This document shows, piece after piece, positions 33,579-44,577 of a DNA stretch of 64,000 nt. A program made the position numbers and the translations under genes. Within the stretch, counting starts at the first letter, position 1, and each line of letters opens with the position of its first letter. The notes beneath the pieces were generated by a model. The model had not been told where the DNA came from, made no database searches, and saw only the letters and a program-made list of their open reading frames with translations. The DNA comes from Perkinsus olseni (Eukaryota > Perkinsozoa > Perkinsida), in assembly GCA_013115125.1 (NCBI GenBank), contig JABANN010000014.1, positions 1 through 64,000 on the forward strand, written 5' to 3'.

Positions 33579-34773
33579 TCAATCCTTAGCGTCCTGGATG
33601 CCCTTGTTGCAAATTTCGAAGACACAATCTCCCTCTGGGAGGTTGGGCGAGTCGATTATCTTCATGATCCTCTGCTCTCCCCTCCCCTTCCGAAGAGCGA
33701 TTCGTGTGGTACCTCGAAAGTCGTCATGCCGGTCCACGCCAGTGGCCTTCAGCAGTACTGTAATGAGCCAGTACGTGACCTCCAATAGGTTTGGGCGGGT
33801 TAGCTGCAAACGACATTGCCGCCGCCGGATCCGCCATCACTTGGTTCGTGATTACTACCGCCAAGTTATACCTAGAATTCCTTCTGTAACCACAGTGTCA
33901 CCACCAGCATCACCGGGACACTACTCTTCGCTGAGCTTCTGAAGTCTGCTCATAACCCTAGAAAGGAGCTGTTGTCGCTCAGCCAGGTCACCCCGTCCTG
34001 TGAAGTCTACTCGGAAGGGTCCCATAATACCTAAGGCTGATCCATCCTCAACACGAGGCCTACTTGAACCGTCTCACTGTCAACGACAAGAAGGGCATAC
34101 TTTTCCTCGGCCATCTTTGCAGCTACACAGAGCAACAGCTGCACCAAATGCTCAGAGTTGTAACAGCGTGCATAGATGATGTTGTCAAGGACCTGCTGCG
34201 GGTCGACCCCGAAGGCCTGTGCGATCTGCGTTATCCGGTCTGGACGGAAGGTGTTCTCAGTGTCGATGTAGCAGACCTTGCCGTTAGCCCCACCATAGGA
34301 CTGTGGCATCTGGGCGATGACGCTCAGGGAGTGACACAATTGAGTCTTGCCGCAGCGGAACTCGCCGAAGAACTCGGTAATGCTGCAGCTCTCGACACCC
34401 CCTCCTAGGAGCTGGTCAACCTTTGATGAGCCGGTCGAGAGACGAAAGCGCTTCTTGCACTTGGTACGGACAAACTCGCTGCCAGTGATGAAGCCCGCAC
34501 TGGTGAGCTTCCTGGCAGCCTCTTGTATCTTCTCAACCTTCTGTTCCGACAGACCCTTGATGCTGCACAGATCTCTCTTGGTTGTGTAGATGACAGCCAT
34601 CGCTGTGTTGAGCCCAGCTTCCTTGAGCTTGCGCAAGTCGGCCGCGTTAATACCTAGCGGAAGGCTTCCGGACAGTACTCAAGGTGAAGGGGTTGCCAAC
34701 CAGCATCCTGGAGTTTCTCTATCTCCTGGAAGTCGTCATCAGCATCATCCTCAACGTCCGAGGCCATATCCAT
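33579..34773 (-). CDS. DMC1: Meiotic recombinase DMC1 (RecA/RAD51 family)
   Basis: Minus strand, about six exons. ATG at 34771-34773 begins [20 protein letters not shown] and splices after LQDAG to [18 protein letters not shown]. The helix-hairpin-helix reads [15 protein letters not shown]. Walker A is GEFRCGKTQ with Cys where the family usually has Thr; Walker B is [70 protein letters not shown] and [13 protein letters not shown] follow in order, ending GIQDAKD. DMC1 is favoured over RAD51 by AAKMAEE, NQVMADP and GGHVLAH, which match plant and animal DMC1. The protein catalyses strand exchange between homologues in meiosis. It converges on the Abitram gene. Confidence 0.85.
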
Positions 34774-34889
34774 GTGGACCTAACAAAATGGACTTGACAA
34801 GGGGAGGTGGCCATGAACTAGCCCACGTCTCCACTGGCATGAGCCTCAATAGGGGACGCAGCACCTAGGGAGAGGGCCGTGAGAGAGGG

Positions 34890-35200
34890 CTAAAGGTTTT
34901 GAGCAAGCCTACTGGCGGAGGGAGACGAAGCTGCTGGTGGCGATGGTAAACTTTGTGTTTGCGTCTTGTCCTTGCGAGGCCGCCCCTTGGCCTTGGGCTT
35001 CTCCACCGAGGTCTGCTTGGACGGGCTTGCCATCGACGCCACTGCCTGCAAGGATTTCCACCACTACCACCACCGCCGCTGGAGAAGTGATTCACCGAAC
35101 GTGATGAGGAATGCTGATGTTGGGGCGAGGAGCCGGGGCTTACCGCTGCGAAGTCGTCTTGGGTTGCAGTTGGTGATACTTGTGCGGCTACTGCTGCCAT
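34890..35200 (-). CDS. Small AT-hook protein
   Basis: Two exons, complement of 35144-35200 and 34890-35045. The deduced 71-residue protein starts MAAVAAQVSPTATQDDFAA (an upstream in-frame Met at 35224 would add eight residues). It carries the AT-hook core KGRPRKDK within a Lys/Pro/Ser-rich chain ending ASRLAQNL. AT-hooks bind the minor groove of AT-rich DNA; such short single-hook proteins are chromatin-associated in other eukaryotes. The splice (AGCG|GTAAGC ... CTTGCAG|GCAGTG) keeps frame. The gene is tiny, so the call rests on the AT-hook and the good splice signals. Confidence 0.55.
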
Positions 35201-35690
35201 TGATAATGAATACGTAAGAACCAACTTCCAGCTAACAATGGATAAAAATGTGAAACCAAAATGCGCTGATGAGCGGAGCGAGGCAAAAAGTGCTAGTTAC
35301 CCGTGCTTAGTCCCCTCTTAAAAGGCTGTAGCCATCGACGGTAGCGGTCTGCACACACCCATAATGCTGGAGCTCCATGCTCTGTCACTTGCTCGAGGGA
35401 ATATGCCATTCTATATTTCTGTACGTATCCTTGTGCTGATGGGGGACAGTCAACGTTACACGCGTGCAGTGAGAGGGCAAGGAGAATGAACAATAGCAGT
35501 TGAGTCGAGAAAAATGGAATGCCTCTTTCAGCTATTACCAGATTATACTGGAATTATTTTTTTAATGAGCGGAGTTGGTCACGCGGTAGCAGCAGACGAG
35601 GTCCACAAGCACTTGTCGCACACCACTGCAGGATCTGATACATCTTTTCATGGCTCCAAGTACTAGGGGGCGGCGTAGAAGCTTACCCGA
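35201..35690. other. Intergenic region, possible small secreted ORF
   Basis: About 490 bases. On the minus strand an open frame ending at 35293 reads FILLALSLHACNVDCPPSAQ, resembling a signal peptide, but it lacks an ATG; it might be an exon of a small secreted protein. A motif copy AGCGGAGCGA lies at 35272-35281. Nothing firmer can be said. Confidence 0.3.
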
Positions 35691-37306
35691 GTGGAGGTCG
35701 TTCTTTTCAGTGCCCCTTCTACTACAGCTCAGACGCCACTTCTGAGTGGCAAGGAGCACCAGCAGCAGGCGGCCATTTCGCCTAAGATCAAGCAAAGCTC
35801 GCTGGGGGTGACAATTGCGAACCTCATGAAGAACATCATCGGCGCTGGTAGAAGCTCCCCACTGGAGAACTGCAATCGAATTTTCCTTTCCTCGCAGGGC
35901 TGCTGTCGTTGCCTAGAAGTTTTGCCCTCACTGGTAATGTCCTTGGCACCGCTCTCATCCTTCTGTTCGGAGCCTGGAGTGCCCTTACATTCAGTCTAGT
36001 CGGGTACATGGGGCACAACACGGGTAGTAATGGCAGCTTCTGCGTCACTGGTGAGGTCATTAGCCGGGGCTCAGGCACAGGCGATTTTGCACAGCTTTGG
36101 AATATATGCTTCGGCAAGAGATCTGCCTGGGTCGTCGACTTGATCATGTTCCTCTGTACGGGCTGCTTGTGTCTCGGGTTCTCCATTATTGTAAGTGACC
36201 CTATCACCTTGGTAACCGTCTCTCTACTGTCCTCGCCCTTTTCAGATATGCGACTTCCTCAGTGAGTTCTGTATGAGTATTGGTCTGCCGTGGTGGGCCT
36301 GCACCCGTTGGTTCGTTGGTATCATCGCCCTTATCCCCATCCTTCCACTGGCTTATTCTAAGTATGACCTCGCTTACCCATACCACTCCCTCACCTACTC
36401 TCGCTCTTCAGGTCCCTGAATTCGTTGGGTTGGGTCTCGGTCCTCGGCCTGCTGGCTACAGCATATACATTCGTCTATGTCTTAGGGGACACCATAAACT
36501 TCAAAGAGGATGGTGGTGATGCCAACTACGGTCACCCTCGATCGAAGATTACTCTAATGACTGTGCTAGAGGTGAGCTACTGTGGTTATTACCACATTTT
36601 CACCTCATCCTGTGCAGGCCGTCAGTCTCTTCGGCACAGCTTATGTATGCCACTATAACGCTCCCAAGTTCAACACCCAGTTGAAGAACTCCACAGCTAA
36701 ACGCTTTAACGAGGTAGGCTCGATTTCTTACCTTCTGAGCATCGTCATTGTGGGTGCCTTCAGGTCTCTCTGGTCAGCTTCATCGGCTCCGGTTTAGTAT
36801 ACGCTGTATTCGCCTGGGCTGGCCATGTTCGATTCGGTGATAGAGTTAGCGGAGATGTGCTTATAGACTATCAAGGTAGGAAGGGGCGTAAAGATACGTT
36901 TCTCGCCGTCGATCGTCCTTCGTCAGGGCCCTCCGCCGGTATCGGTTGCATGCTGATGTGGCTGTTCATGGCCCTCTGCCTTATATGTGGCTATCCAGTG
37001 ACCTATCTCTCATCCCAGGAGTCTCTCTACAGACTGGGTGTCCATGTCCCTACATGGATCTATGTCTGCCTCCTCATGCTTGGTGGTATACTAATCCGTA
37101 ACCTATCATTCTTCCTAGCCCTCGAAGGCTCCCTCTTGGGGGTCACAGTGGGGTTCACTCTTCCTGGTGCGATGTTCCTAGCCCTCTATTACAAGACCAC
37201 ATGGGCTAGGACTCAACGTTCCATCATGTACTTCAGCTGGGCCAGCATTATTGTTGGTATTTTCTGTACAGTAGTGGGTGTGATCTCCACCTGCATCACC
37301 GGCTAA
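35691..37306 (+). CDS. AAAP/SLC38-type amino-acid transporter 1
   Basis: Multi-exon integral membrane protein of the amino acid/auxin permease family (about 11 TM segments). The first membrane segment has the family hallmark NLMKNIIGAG|LLSLPRSFAL split by an intron. WVVDLIMFLCTGCLCLGFSI, WFVGIIALIPILPLAYSK, LGWVSVLGLLATAYTFVYVL and AVSLFGTAYVCHYNAPKFNT (the conserved Y-x-C-H-x-N-A-P segment) follow. The C-terminal exon 36857-37306 encodes the last three to four TM segments. Introns of about 45-60 bp have good GT-AG ends. The start is unresolved: an ATG at 35650 and a GTG-containing frame at 35691 are both possible. It sits head to tail with a paralogue at 37579. The substrate is not deducible. 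Confidence 0.82.
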
Positions 37307-37578
37307 AGTCTTGGATATCGTCCATCTCTGTCTAGTCTCATCTTTCTGTTCTTCCCCTGTCGCTCTTCGATGAATTCTGATCTCCACCCGTCACTTATGC
37401 CTTTCGGAATCGGTTGTTACCACCGGGTCTTAAGCTCTCTTCGTTTACCAACTTTTCCGAAGTTTCCTGGTCTAGCGTTCCCGGAATGGAGGGAACATTG
37501 TGGCTTTGGTGTATCAGCTTCCGGCTGTCTCGATCTGATCACGACAGTTTTTTTCATCGAACAACAGAACTTCATCCA

Positions 37579-39698
37579 ATGGCAGGTGACAAGAGCGCAC
37601 AGGCTCTCACAGGGCAGTCTGCGCCGGTTAATCCCCGAGCGTCCTCCAAACCCAAGTTACCGCCTGGTGCTCAAGCCGATCTCGACACTGATGCCGAGTC
37701 TTTCTCGCATACGCATAGTCCAGCAGCGGGTCCCATCATGCGAAAACATAGTCTAGAGTAAGTGGGAATACCAGCGCGTCTTCGAAGTGAACACCACGGC
37801 CGTTATTGTTATGCAGGACCGCCCCCAGCTTTAGCGAACCTCTGTTGAACGCAACAGTCGGTCAGGAAGGCAGCGGAGCGAATGCGTCAACAGGCAAAAG
37901 CTCTATGGCGGTATCTGTCATCAATTGCATTAAGAACATCATTGGCGCTGGTAATCACGAGGGGATGCTGTTGCTTCGGATTGAACCCGGGACCTTGTTG
38001 TTCTGTAGGTATCCTCTCTCTCCCTCGAAGTTTTGTTTTATCGGGAGATATTCTGGGTACGGTGTTGATAATGCTATTTGCTTTCTGGACCGCTGGAAGC
38101 TTTGCTCTTATTGGATACATGAACCAGCGAACTGGTAATAGTCGAACGAGCAGCACTAGTTGTTGTAGTCACTACAATGTAGTGGCAGTAGTTCTACGCT
38201 TTCTTTATGCAATAGTGGGCCTGGCAAGTATGGCAGTGAGGTTTCGATTCTACACAGGGCTCCCTTGCGATCTATTTATCTGCTCCCCCTCCCCTGTTCC
38301 TCCTCGATCAACGCTAGGCTGTGCCAGTGGTTGCCCGTAGGTACAAATGATTTCAAGAGTTTGTGGAACGCCGGTTTCGGTCGTAAGACGGCCTGGATCG
38401 TCGATTTATTCATGTTCCTCTACACCGCATCTTCATGCCTGGGCTTTAATATTGTGGTAGGTGGTCATCCCCCGCCGCAGCTGTGCATCTCCGACGCCCT
38501 CCTGTCTCTCAGATTGACGATTTCCTCGTTCAATTCTGCGCAGGGGTTCATCTCCCTGGATGGATCTGCAATCGATGGGCGGCCGCTGTGATATCCCTTC
38601 TGGGTATCATGCCCCTGGCTTACAAGAAGTACCATCCTTTCCACTCTTCATCCGATCATTATGTCCCTTATTAGGTCGTTGGATTCTCTCCGCTATGTAT
38701 CGTTTTTCGGCATCGCAGCCTCCTTCTACTGTATCATCTACGTTATCGTCAACGGCATAAGGTTCGCTATGGGGGACATCGTCGACAACAGCGTTGACAA
38801 CAGCGTTGACAACAGCGTCCACGCTCCGGTTACACTCTTCTCGGCGGTACAGGTAGTATCTTCAGCATAGGTCCATGAGTCGGCCTTGATGGATGGTTGT
38901 TGTCAGGCTATGAGTATATTTGCTCCCGCTTATGTATGCCATTATAACGCTCCAAGGTTCAATAAGGAGCTTAAGCACACCACACCAGGAAGATTCTCTG
39001 AGGTGACACTACGCCTGGGACACTAGGCGATCGAGACACGTCCGCCCGCCTGTTGGCTCGGGCGTCCTCTGGTCGCTTATGCATGGACTGTTCATGGACG
39101 GTTTGTTGAAGTTATTGTTCCTTTTGTTCCTTTTGTTCCTTTCAGGTATCCTATTTCAGTTTCATCTTCTCCGGCATAGTTTACGCAGCGTTTGCTGTAG
39201 CCGGTCATTACAGATTTGGTGACGGAGTGAACGGAGATGTTCTCACCAATTTTGGAGGTAACTTCGCTCCGTCCTCCCCTTCCTCGACTGATGGTCCTCC
39301 TCTCAGGTCGTAACGCTAACATATGGTGTTTGCTGATGTGGCTGGCCATGGCCCTGTGCCTTATCTTCGGCTATCCTCTCACCTACATCTCATCGAACGA
39401 GTCATTGGAGCGTCTCGGGGTCTCCTGCCCTCCCTGGTTGTACATTATCATCATGACCGTCGGTGGTGTCCTTATTAAGGATCTCTCGGTCTTCCGTTCG
39501 TACCAAGGAGCTATTCTGGGTATCTCAGTAGGCTTGACTTTGCCTGGGCTCATGTACATTGGCCTGGTCTGGAGACGAGTCCAATGGGCTGCGAAGAGGA
39601 GAGCACTCACATGGTTCAGCTGGGCCAGTGTCGCCATGGGTCTCTTCTGTATGGTTGTTGGCTGTGTTGCTACGGCCCTCCAGCAGAGGAGACACTGA
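37579..39698 (+). CDS. AAAP/SLC38-type amino-acid transporter 2 (tandem paralogue)
   Basis: Starts at ATG 37579 with a hydrophilic cytosolic N-terminus (MAGDKSAQALTGQSAPVNPR). NCIKNIIGAG|ILSLPRSFVL carries an intron at exactly the site used in transporter 1. WIVDLFMFLYTASSCLGFNI, ICNRWAAAVISLLGIMPLAY, AMSIFAPAYVCHYNAPRFNK, YFSFIFSGIVYAAFAVAGHY and the terminal exon ending ATALQQRRH follow the same topology. Conserved intron positions show a recent to intermediate tandem duplication. A 12-base repeat (38781-38816) extends one hydrophilic loop with three VDNS units, a difference from its partner. Confidence 0.84.
38781..38816 (+). repeat. Three copies of a 12-base minisatellite within coding sequence
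   Basis: GTCGACAACAGC followed by two copies of GTTGACAACAGC, in frame, encoding three VDNS units in a predicted loop of amino-acid transporter 2. It is absent from transporter 1. Confidence 0.85.
39115..39143 (+). repeat. GTTCCTTTT tandem repeat forming an intron polypyrimidine tract
   Basis: Three copies of a GTTCCTTTT-like unit end in TTCAG, the acceptor of an intron in amino-acid transporter 2. It serves as the polypyrimidine tract. Confidence 0.7.
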
Positions 39699-40073
39699 TT
39701 GACCCTTTCGACCTGTAGCTATATCTTGTCTATGGAAATGGATAAATTTAGATTTCTGTATGTACCCGGGCTGGCTTAACCGCACTTGATGATGATATCT
39801 CTGTTTGGCGCGGTCAGCGCCGTAGCCTTTAGCTCTTCTTCAACAACACTCTATCACATTCAAGAAAGCATCGCCATTGCTCCACTTTGTTTCTGCGTAC
39901 GCTCTAGTGTTTATCCAGCGCATGTTCTCGTCAGTGATGGAGGTTGAGTTATTTAGTTTGGGTAGGGGCAGTGGGGGGGTGTTCACATCGCCAAGCCTGC
40001 CGTCTTCAACACGATTCATTTATCCTCCCCCCTCATAGTGTACTGCTCTTTTTTTCCCTCCTACTACCAAGTC
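39699..40073. other. Intergenic region
   Basis: About 375 bases between transporter 2 and the phosphatase gene; no gene is supported. It is pyrimidine-rich just before 40074. Confidence 0.4.
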
Positions 40074-41011
40074 ATGGGAGGAGTCTGGTTACGTAACGCC
40101 TCAGTAGCCGCAATAGCCCTGTACCTGTCATGGAGGGGCTGGAAGCATCTTAGTACGTGGCAACTGGTCACACTCCTGTGGATTGCCGCTGTCCATAGTA
40201 CTACGGCCTTCCTCAATGCTACACGGCTGTGCCCTGGCTTCCCTGGCAAGAGGTGACCCGCCACCATCGCCTTCTTTCGATAGTAGTCTTCCTTCTCAGT
40301 CGCACATCAGGATCCTTGAACCTCTTCCGTACTGTATTGTTGTGGCCCTTCTTCCTCTTCCAATGGGGTTATGTCTCCACGGCTTTCCTTATTCACTTGA
40401 TACTGGCTGGTGGTTGGAACCCAGCAGAGTCGTGTGCGGAGGTAGGAGAACGGCAACAACAGCAGCTGGCGAATCTCATCGATCCTCATGGCCTTTACAG
40501 GTCGCCTCCGGCCTGTTTGTCGGAGACATCATGGCGTCAGCGTTCGATAATGAGTGGGACGTCGTGTTGGATGTCACCAATGAGATACCGAGGCTCAGCT
40601 CGTCTCAAGACTACCACTGTATCCCTACTTGGGACGGGTGCGTAGGCCTCATCCGTCCCTCCGCCCCACACTACTCCCTTCAGGACAGCGCCCACCGTCA
40701 AGCAATTGGACGAGGCTTGCGATTATATCCAGCCCTTCCTCAAGAAGAAGAATAAGAGTGGGCGTATCCTCATCCACTGCGCCCATGGCAAAGGCCGCAG
40801 CGTTACGGTCATGACTGCTGTCCTTTCGGGACTCGGCATTGAACCCGATTGGCGTTCAGCCTACTCTAGGGTAAACCTAAGATCCTACCAACCCTTGTAC
40901 ATGAGTCGGTCTTTCCGTCAGGTGCGAGCCCACCGTAGGCAAGCTCACCTTAACGGTGTAATGCAACAGCGACTTGACGATTGGGAGACCGCCAGACGAC
41001 GGAAGATGTGA
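40074..41011 (+). CDS. Membrane-anchored dual-specificity protein phosphatase
   Basis: ATG 40074 begins MGGVWLRNASVAAIALYLSW. Two or three hydrophobic segments follow (LVTLLWIAAVHSTTAFLNA; VLLWPFFLFQWGYVSTAFLI). After introns at about 40253, 40441 and 40637, a DSP domain appears: ASGLFVGDIMASAF, WDVVLDVTNEIPRL, YHCIPTWDG, TVKQLDEACDYIQPFLKK, then the catalytic P-loop ILIHCAHGKGRSVTVM (HCx5R, with nucleophilic Cys and phosphate-binding Arg). The C-terminus is basic and ends ARRRKM. DSPs remove phosphate from Tyr and Ser/Thr or from lipids and glucans. The N-terminal membrane segments suggest an organelle or ER location, and the arrangement resembles plant and protist 'YlpR/PTPMT-like' phosphatases, but the substrate is unknown. 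Confidence 0.75.
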
Positions 41012-41222
41012 AGTTCGCTCAGGGTCCACTGTATTGTCTATTATTACCACTACTGTAGTTTTTTGTACTGCTCACTGGTATCGAGTTAATCTTGGGTGTG
41101 TGGGAAGGGGAGGGTGTCAGAGGCCGCTGTCATGGATCGCTTGCCTAGAGTGCTCACCTTCCTGCTGTTACTTCTTATGTAAGATGGTCGCAACTATCAA
41201 TAAATTCGAAACGTGAACTGCT

Positions 41223-41248
41223 TCGCTCCGCTAATTTCGTGGCGCGCG
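41223..41248. repeat. Dispersed repeat copy (TCGCTCCGCT plus AATTTCGTGGCGCGCG)
   Basis: The reverse complement of the recurring AGCGGAGCGA lies at 41223-41232, directly followed by the 16-mer AATTTCGTGGCGCGCG (41233-41248). The same 16-mer recurs in inverted orientation at 45672-45687. Confidence 0.6.
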
Positions 41249-41294
41249 CCATCTCCCGCGGTGCGCATTGTATATTTCTGAAGGCTGCTGAACA

Positions 41295-42059
41295 TGTCGG
41301 AGTTGAAGAGATCAGCGGACTTGGAGGTAATCCCCCTCGAGCTCTTGACTCCGTCATAGCCGTGCGTCTCGCTTCGGCCATCCGCCCCGTAGCATTGTTG
41401 TGAAACGGTCTTGCCGAGCAAGCACGGCGTGAGTGCGATGGTCGACACGATCGGTCTTATGCTCAGGACGTAGTGTCCCCTAGGGGTTCGAAGAGGGCGA
41501 GGTCAGCCACTGAGAGCAGCACCAGGGGACCGCTGCTGGACGATGCATCCTCGGATGATGGAGGCCTCGATGGCCTTATGGGTACTAACAACTACTTACC
41601 ACCAGCTTTCTACGGCATCCAGCCCTGGGAAAACTGTACCACCCCTCTCTGTGGTGAACTTCAACCTTCGCAAAACCGAGCGATAAATTGTGATTTTATC
41701 ATCGCTCCTGTTGGTCCAGTGGGTGTACGGTGTGAAAATAGTAGTTTCAGGCCTTGTGTTCGACGACGAGCTCGTTGCTGGCCTTGACGACTCCTCCGGG
41801 ATTGGCGAGGATGATGAGATGCCCATCGAGAAGGACTTCACCACGGTTGAGGACGTCATTGTGCCGCAGGTACTAGTACCACTGACCGTGCGGCCCGGCA
41901 GTAGCCATAGGGTGGGTTCAGGTATCGTGGACGTCGCCCCCGTTGCTGGACCGTTACACCCTTTGTGTCGTGCAAGATGGAGGTGCCGAGCTTACTGTAC
42001 CCATGACTTGGTACAGAGAGCGTGACCCCGGAGGCACGGCCAGCTCGATAAAAGAGTAG
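41295..42059 (+). CDS. Unrecognised acidic protein, multi-exon
   Basis: A plausible start at ATG 41295 (MSELKRSADLE) is followed by a GT donor. The next coding block reads GSKRARSATESSTRG and DDASSDDGGLDGLM, then LGKLYHPSL, then WVYGVKIVVSGLVFDDELVA with an acidic stretch GIGEDDEMPIEKDFTTVEDV. A clean GT-AG intron after IVPQ (41870 to about 41921) leads to VSWTSPPLLDRYTLCVVQDG and the ending GGTASSIKE with TAG 42057-42059. I do not recognise the family. The nuclear-localisation-like basic patch and acidic segments suggest a nuclear protein, but this is speculation. Some junctions only work with non-canonical intron ends. Confidence 0.45.
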
Positions 42060-42527
42060 TGCCGGGCTTCTTTATAGGAGATATCGATTCGGCGCTTCTT
42101 GTTAGGACCCCCGATTCCCCCCATACCACTCCGAGCGTTCTTCCGCAACCCGTCCCAGAGGTAGTTGACGCATCCTCGGCTCGTTCCGGGGCAAGAGGGG
42201 ACGCAAAATCCTGTGTAGATTGATAAGTCTGCCTTGTAGGTTCCCGTGAACACTTCGGGTAAATTCGATCCTCGTTTTATTGAAGTATGCGATCATGACG
42301 GTCGGGGAAGTCAGTACCAACATTGGCTCGCCCACGGATGCATATGGAAGAGTGGACTGATTTGCACTATGGATCAAGAGGTGCTGATTGAAGGGTTGCA
42401 TTTATTCTCACCAATTCGAATGTGTCTTAGCGGAGCGATGCTGAGGTCTCGGGGGTTGGGGTTGTGGTCTTTAGTCTGGCGGAGATTGACATCTTTTCTC
42501 TTGGGGTAGCACTCTCGTCCATCATGC
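42060..42527. other. Region between the acidic protein and LRR gene 2
   Basis: No gene is firmly supported. A coding-like stretch at 42078-42220 (GDIDSALLVRTPDSPHTTPS) could be an exon of either neighbour. A motif copy AGCGGAGCGA lies at 42427-42436. Confidence 0.35.
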
Positions 42528-44148
42528 TTGCAACCTAATTCGTCACGAGCTACCGCTGCCGCTGCTGCAACTACAGGAGGTCCATATAGTCCGAATGGGA
42601 TACGTGCTGGTAGTACGGGATTGCATGGCGTAGGTCGTGGGTTCGATTCCTGGTCGACATTCCAATCGAGTCGTATCTGTGATTCAATCCACGATGTTTC
42701 GGCTACAATTCTTCCGAGACTTTGAATCTCCCGTCAGCGGCTTTCCCTATTGGCCATCCATCCTCACTGTCATTCAGCCTCTTCCCCGAGAAGTTCGCAT
42801 GCTTCACCAGCCAATGCTGGAGGCGACTCTACCCTAGCTCGGGCTCTGGCCGCGGTTAATGCAGGAGGGCCCGGAGGAGGTCAATCAAACCAAGCCATCA
42901 CGCAGCATCTCTTGTACTACAGGGCCGGGTGGAAGCGGGGTTAGTGCTTTGGCAAGATAGAGACGTTAGCAATTTTCGAGCTTCCGATGACGTGGCATTC
43001 ATAGCATGAATAACGTGGCATCTATTCAGGCAGCAGCTGAGAGCCGTCACTTCGGCAGCAACGGCGGCCGCGAAGCGATCTGCTCATCCTATGCCTGCAG
43101 CGGCTAATGAGAAGGAAAAATCTCACCAGATGAGACGGGAGTGGGATAAACAAGTGAATAAGCTGGGTAATGTCGCATCGCTCCGCTAGGTTCGATGAGC
43201 CTTTTTTCCATAGGCAAGCAGCTTATGATCGCCATGGGCTACAGGGGTCTGAATAGAGACAATCGTCTGAATGAATGGTGTGCATGGCTTGGTGTGAAGC
43301 TAACGTATATTGGTCTGTCGAATAACAGCTACGCCAAGCTCCCAGGCGTTGTAAGAGAACCCAATTGCGGTATTAGACGTTAGTGAGAATGACAGGTCCC
43401 AACTGGTGCGGTTGGTGATATCGATCTCTGCGGGAACGGACTGGAGGATGGGCATTTGCATGTTCTAGCATCCACATTGAAGCCGTTCAATAGGCTCAGA
43501 GTGAAGGTGGGGCGAATGGACTACGTCGACGGACGGCTACTGGTGGTGCTAGGTGCTGAGGCTATCCCAGAATAACATTACTGATGGCGGCCTCGAGCTG
43601 CTGCTTTCCTATCCGTACTTACAAGCTCTTCATTTGGATCGGAATAAGCTGACGGGCGGGCAGGTAGTCACCAAGCGAGGCATTGGGCAGCTCACAGGCT
43701 TCATTTCAGCATCTTCTCCACTTCATCGTGAATGCTGTAGCCCAGCTGAGAGAGACGAGGCATTCTCAAAGCGATCTCGAGTGGCGGTCACTGCCGCCCC
43801 TGTGGATCAATTTGGACAGCAATTACATACAGGACTCGACGGAGCTCATTCGACAACTCACGGGGGAGCCGTACGGACTAGTCGTTTGCCATCCTGAGCG
43901 GACGGGCTGTGAACCGTAAAAGTAGCATCTTCTGTAACGTGCGAGTATCAGCTATGATCAGATCCGCTCTCTGCCGAGTGTACGGTGAACGCTGTGATGT
44001 CCATATTGAGTGCCTTGGATGCCAACGTCCAATCGAAGATATCAAGTATCATGAGAGCTCTGCAGCCCCTGTAGAAGGGGAAGCAGCGACAGTGATCGAT
44101 ATGACGCCTACTGAGGTTGCCGATGTTGTGGATTTAGAAGACGACTGA
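42528..44148 (+). CDS. Leucine-rich-repeat protein 2 with Ala/Gly-rich N-terminus
   Basis: Multi-exon. The N-terminal part is Ala/Gly/Ser-rich (SSRATAAAAATTGGPYSPNG; ARALAAVNAGGPGGGQSNQA). A Lys/Arg-rich stretch EKEKSHQMRREWDKQVNKLG follows. The LRR region begins around 43290 (LTYIGLSNNSY), continues with IDLCGNGLEDGHLHVLASTL and LSQNNITDGGLELLLSYPYL, QALHLDRNKLTGG, and WINLDSNYIQDSTELIRQL, ribonuclease-inhibitor style. After VVCHPERTG an intron leads to a tail with Cys pairs (RCDVHIECLGCQRPIEDIKY) and acidic end DVVDLEDD, stopping at 44148. A flagellar or signalling scaffold role is possible. The 5' end is uncertain: an acceptor-like GGGGTAG at about 42508 suggests an earlier exon. Confidence 0.58.
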
Positions 44149-44577
44149 AGGGCGTGGCCATTCCTCATACCATTATAATGATCTTTTATAGTTTCAGTAT
44201 TATAGACCGGATAGCATTGATGTATCATTTCCACCGAAAACGGAAGATTTTGGTTTACAAGTTTTAACGGAAATTTTTCAACTTCAACGCAACAAGAGAG
44301 GCGGCGGGGATATTCCGATAAAAATTCCCTCGGGTAGATGTGTCGTTGAATACTACTATCCATGCGGCAGTCAATAATGGCAAAAAATAGCAACTCAAAC
44401 GATAGGACAACGGACAGAACTTTGGGATTCATGCAGTGAATGATGACAACTTATGGGGATAGTCGCTTTAGAAAAATAGTTGAAATGACAGGATCACGCT
44501 CGGGCTTTGGCGAGCTCACTGGGCGCGACCTTGGATAGGGCGTCCCCGCCTGAATGCAAACTGCTGGCGGTCGATTG
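44149..44577. other. Convergent intergenic region, relatively AT-rich
   Basis: About 430 bases between convergent LRR gene 2 (+) and the F-box/ankyrin gene (-). The stretch 44160-44300 is AT-rich with T runs, consistent with 3' UTRs. No gene is supported. Confidence 0.4.

Noticed and set aside
33579-34773. RAD51 rather than DMC1
   Set aside because: C-terminal half (NQVMADP, GGHVLAH) and AAKMAEE fit DMC1 better; a phylogeny would settle it.
42600-42660. B-box-like GGTTCGATTCC suggesting a second tRNA or Pol III element
   Set aside because: It lies in an open coding-like exon of LRR gene 2 and no cloverleaf can be drawn.
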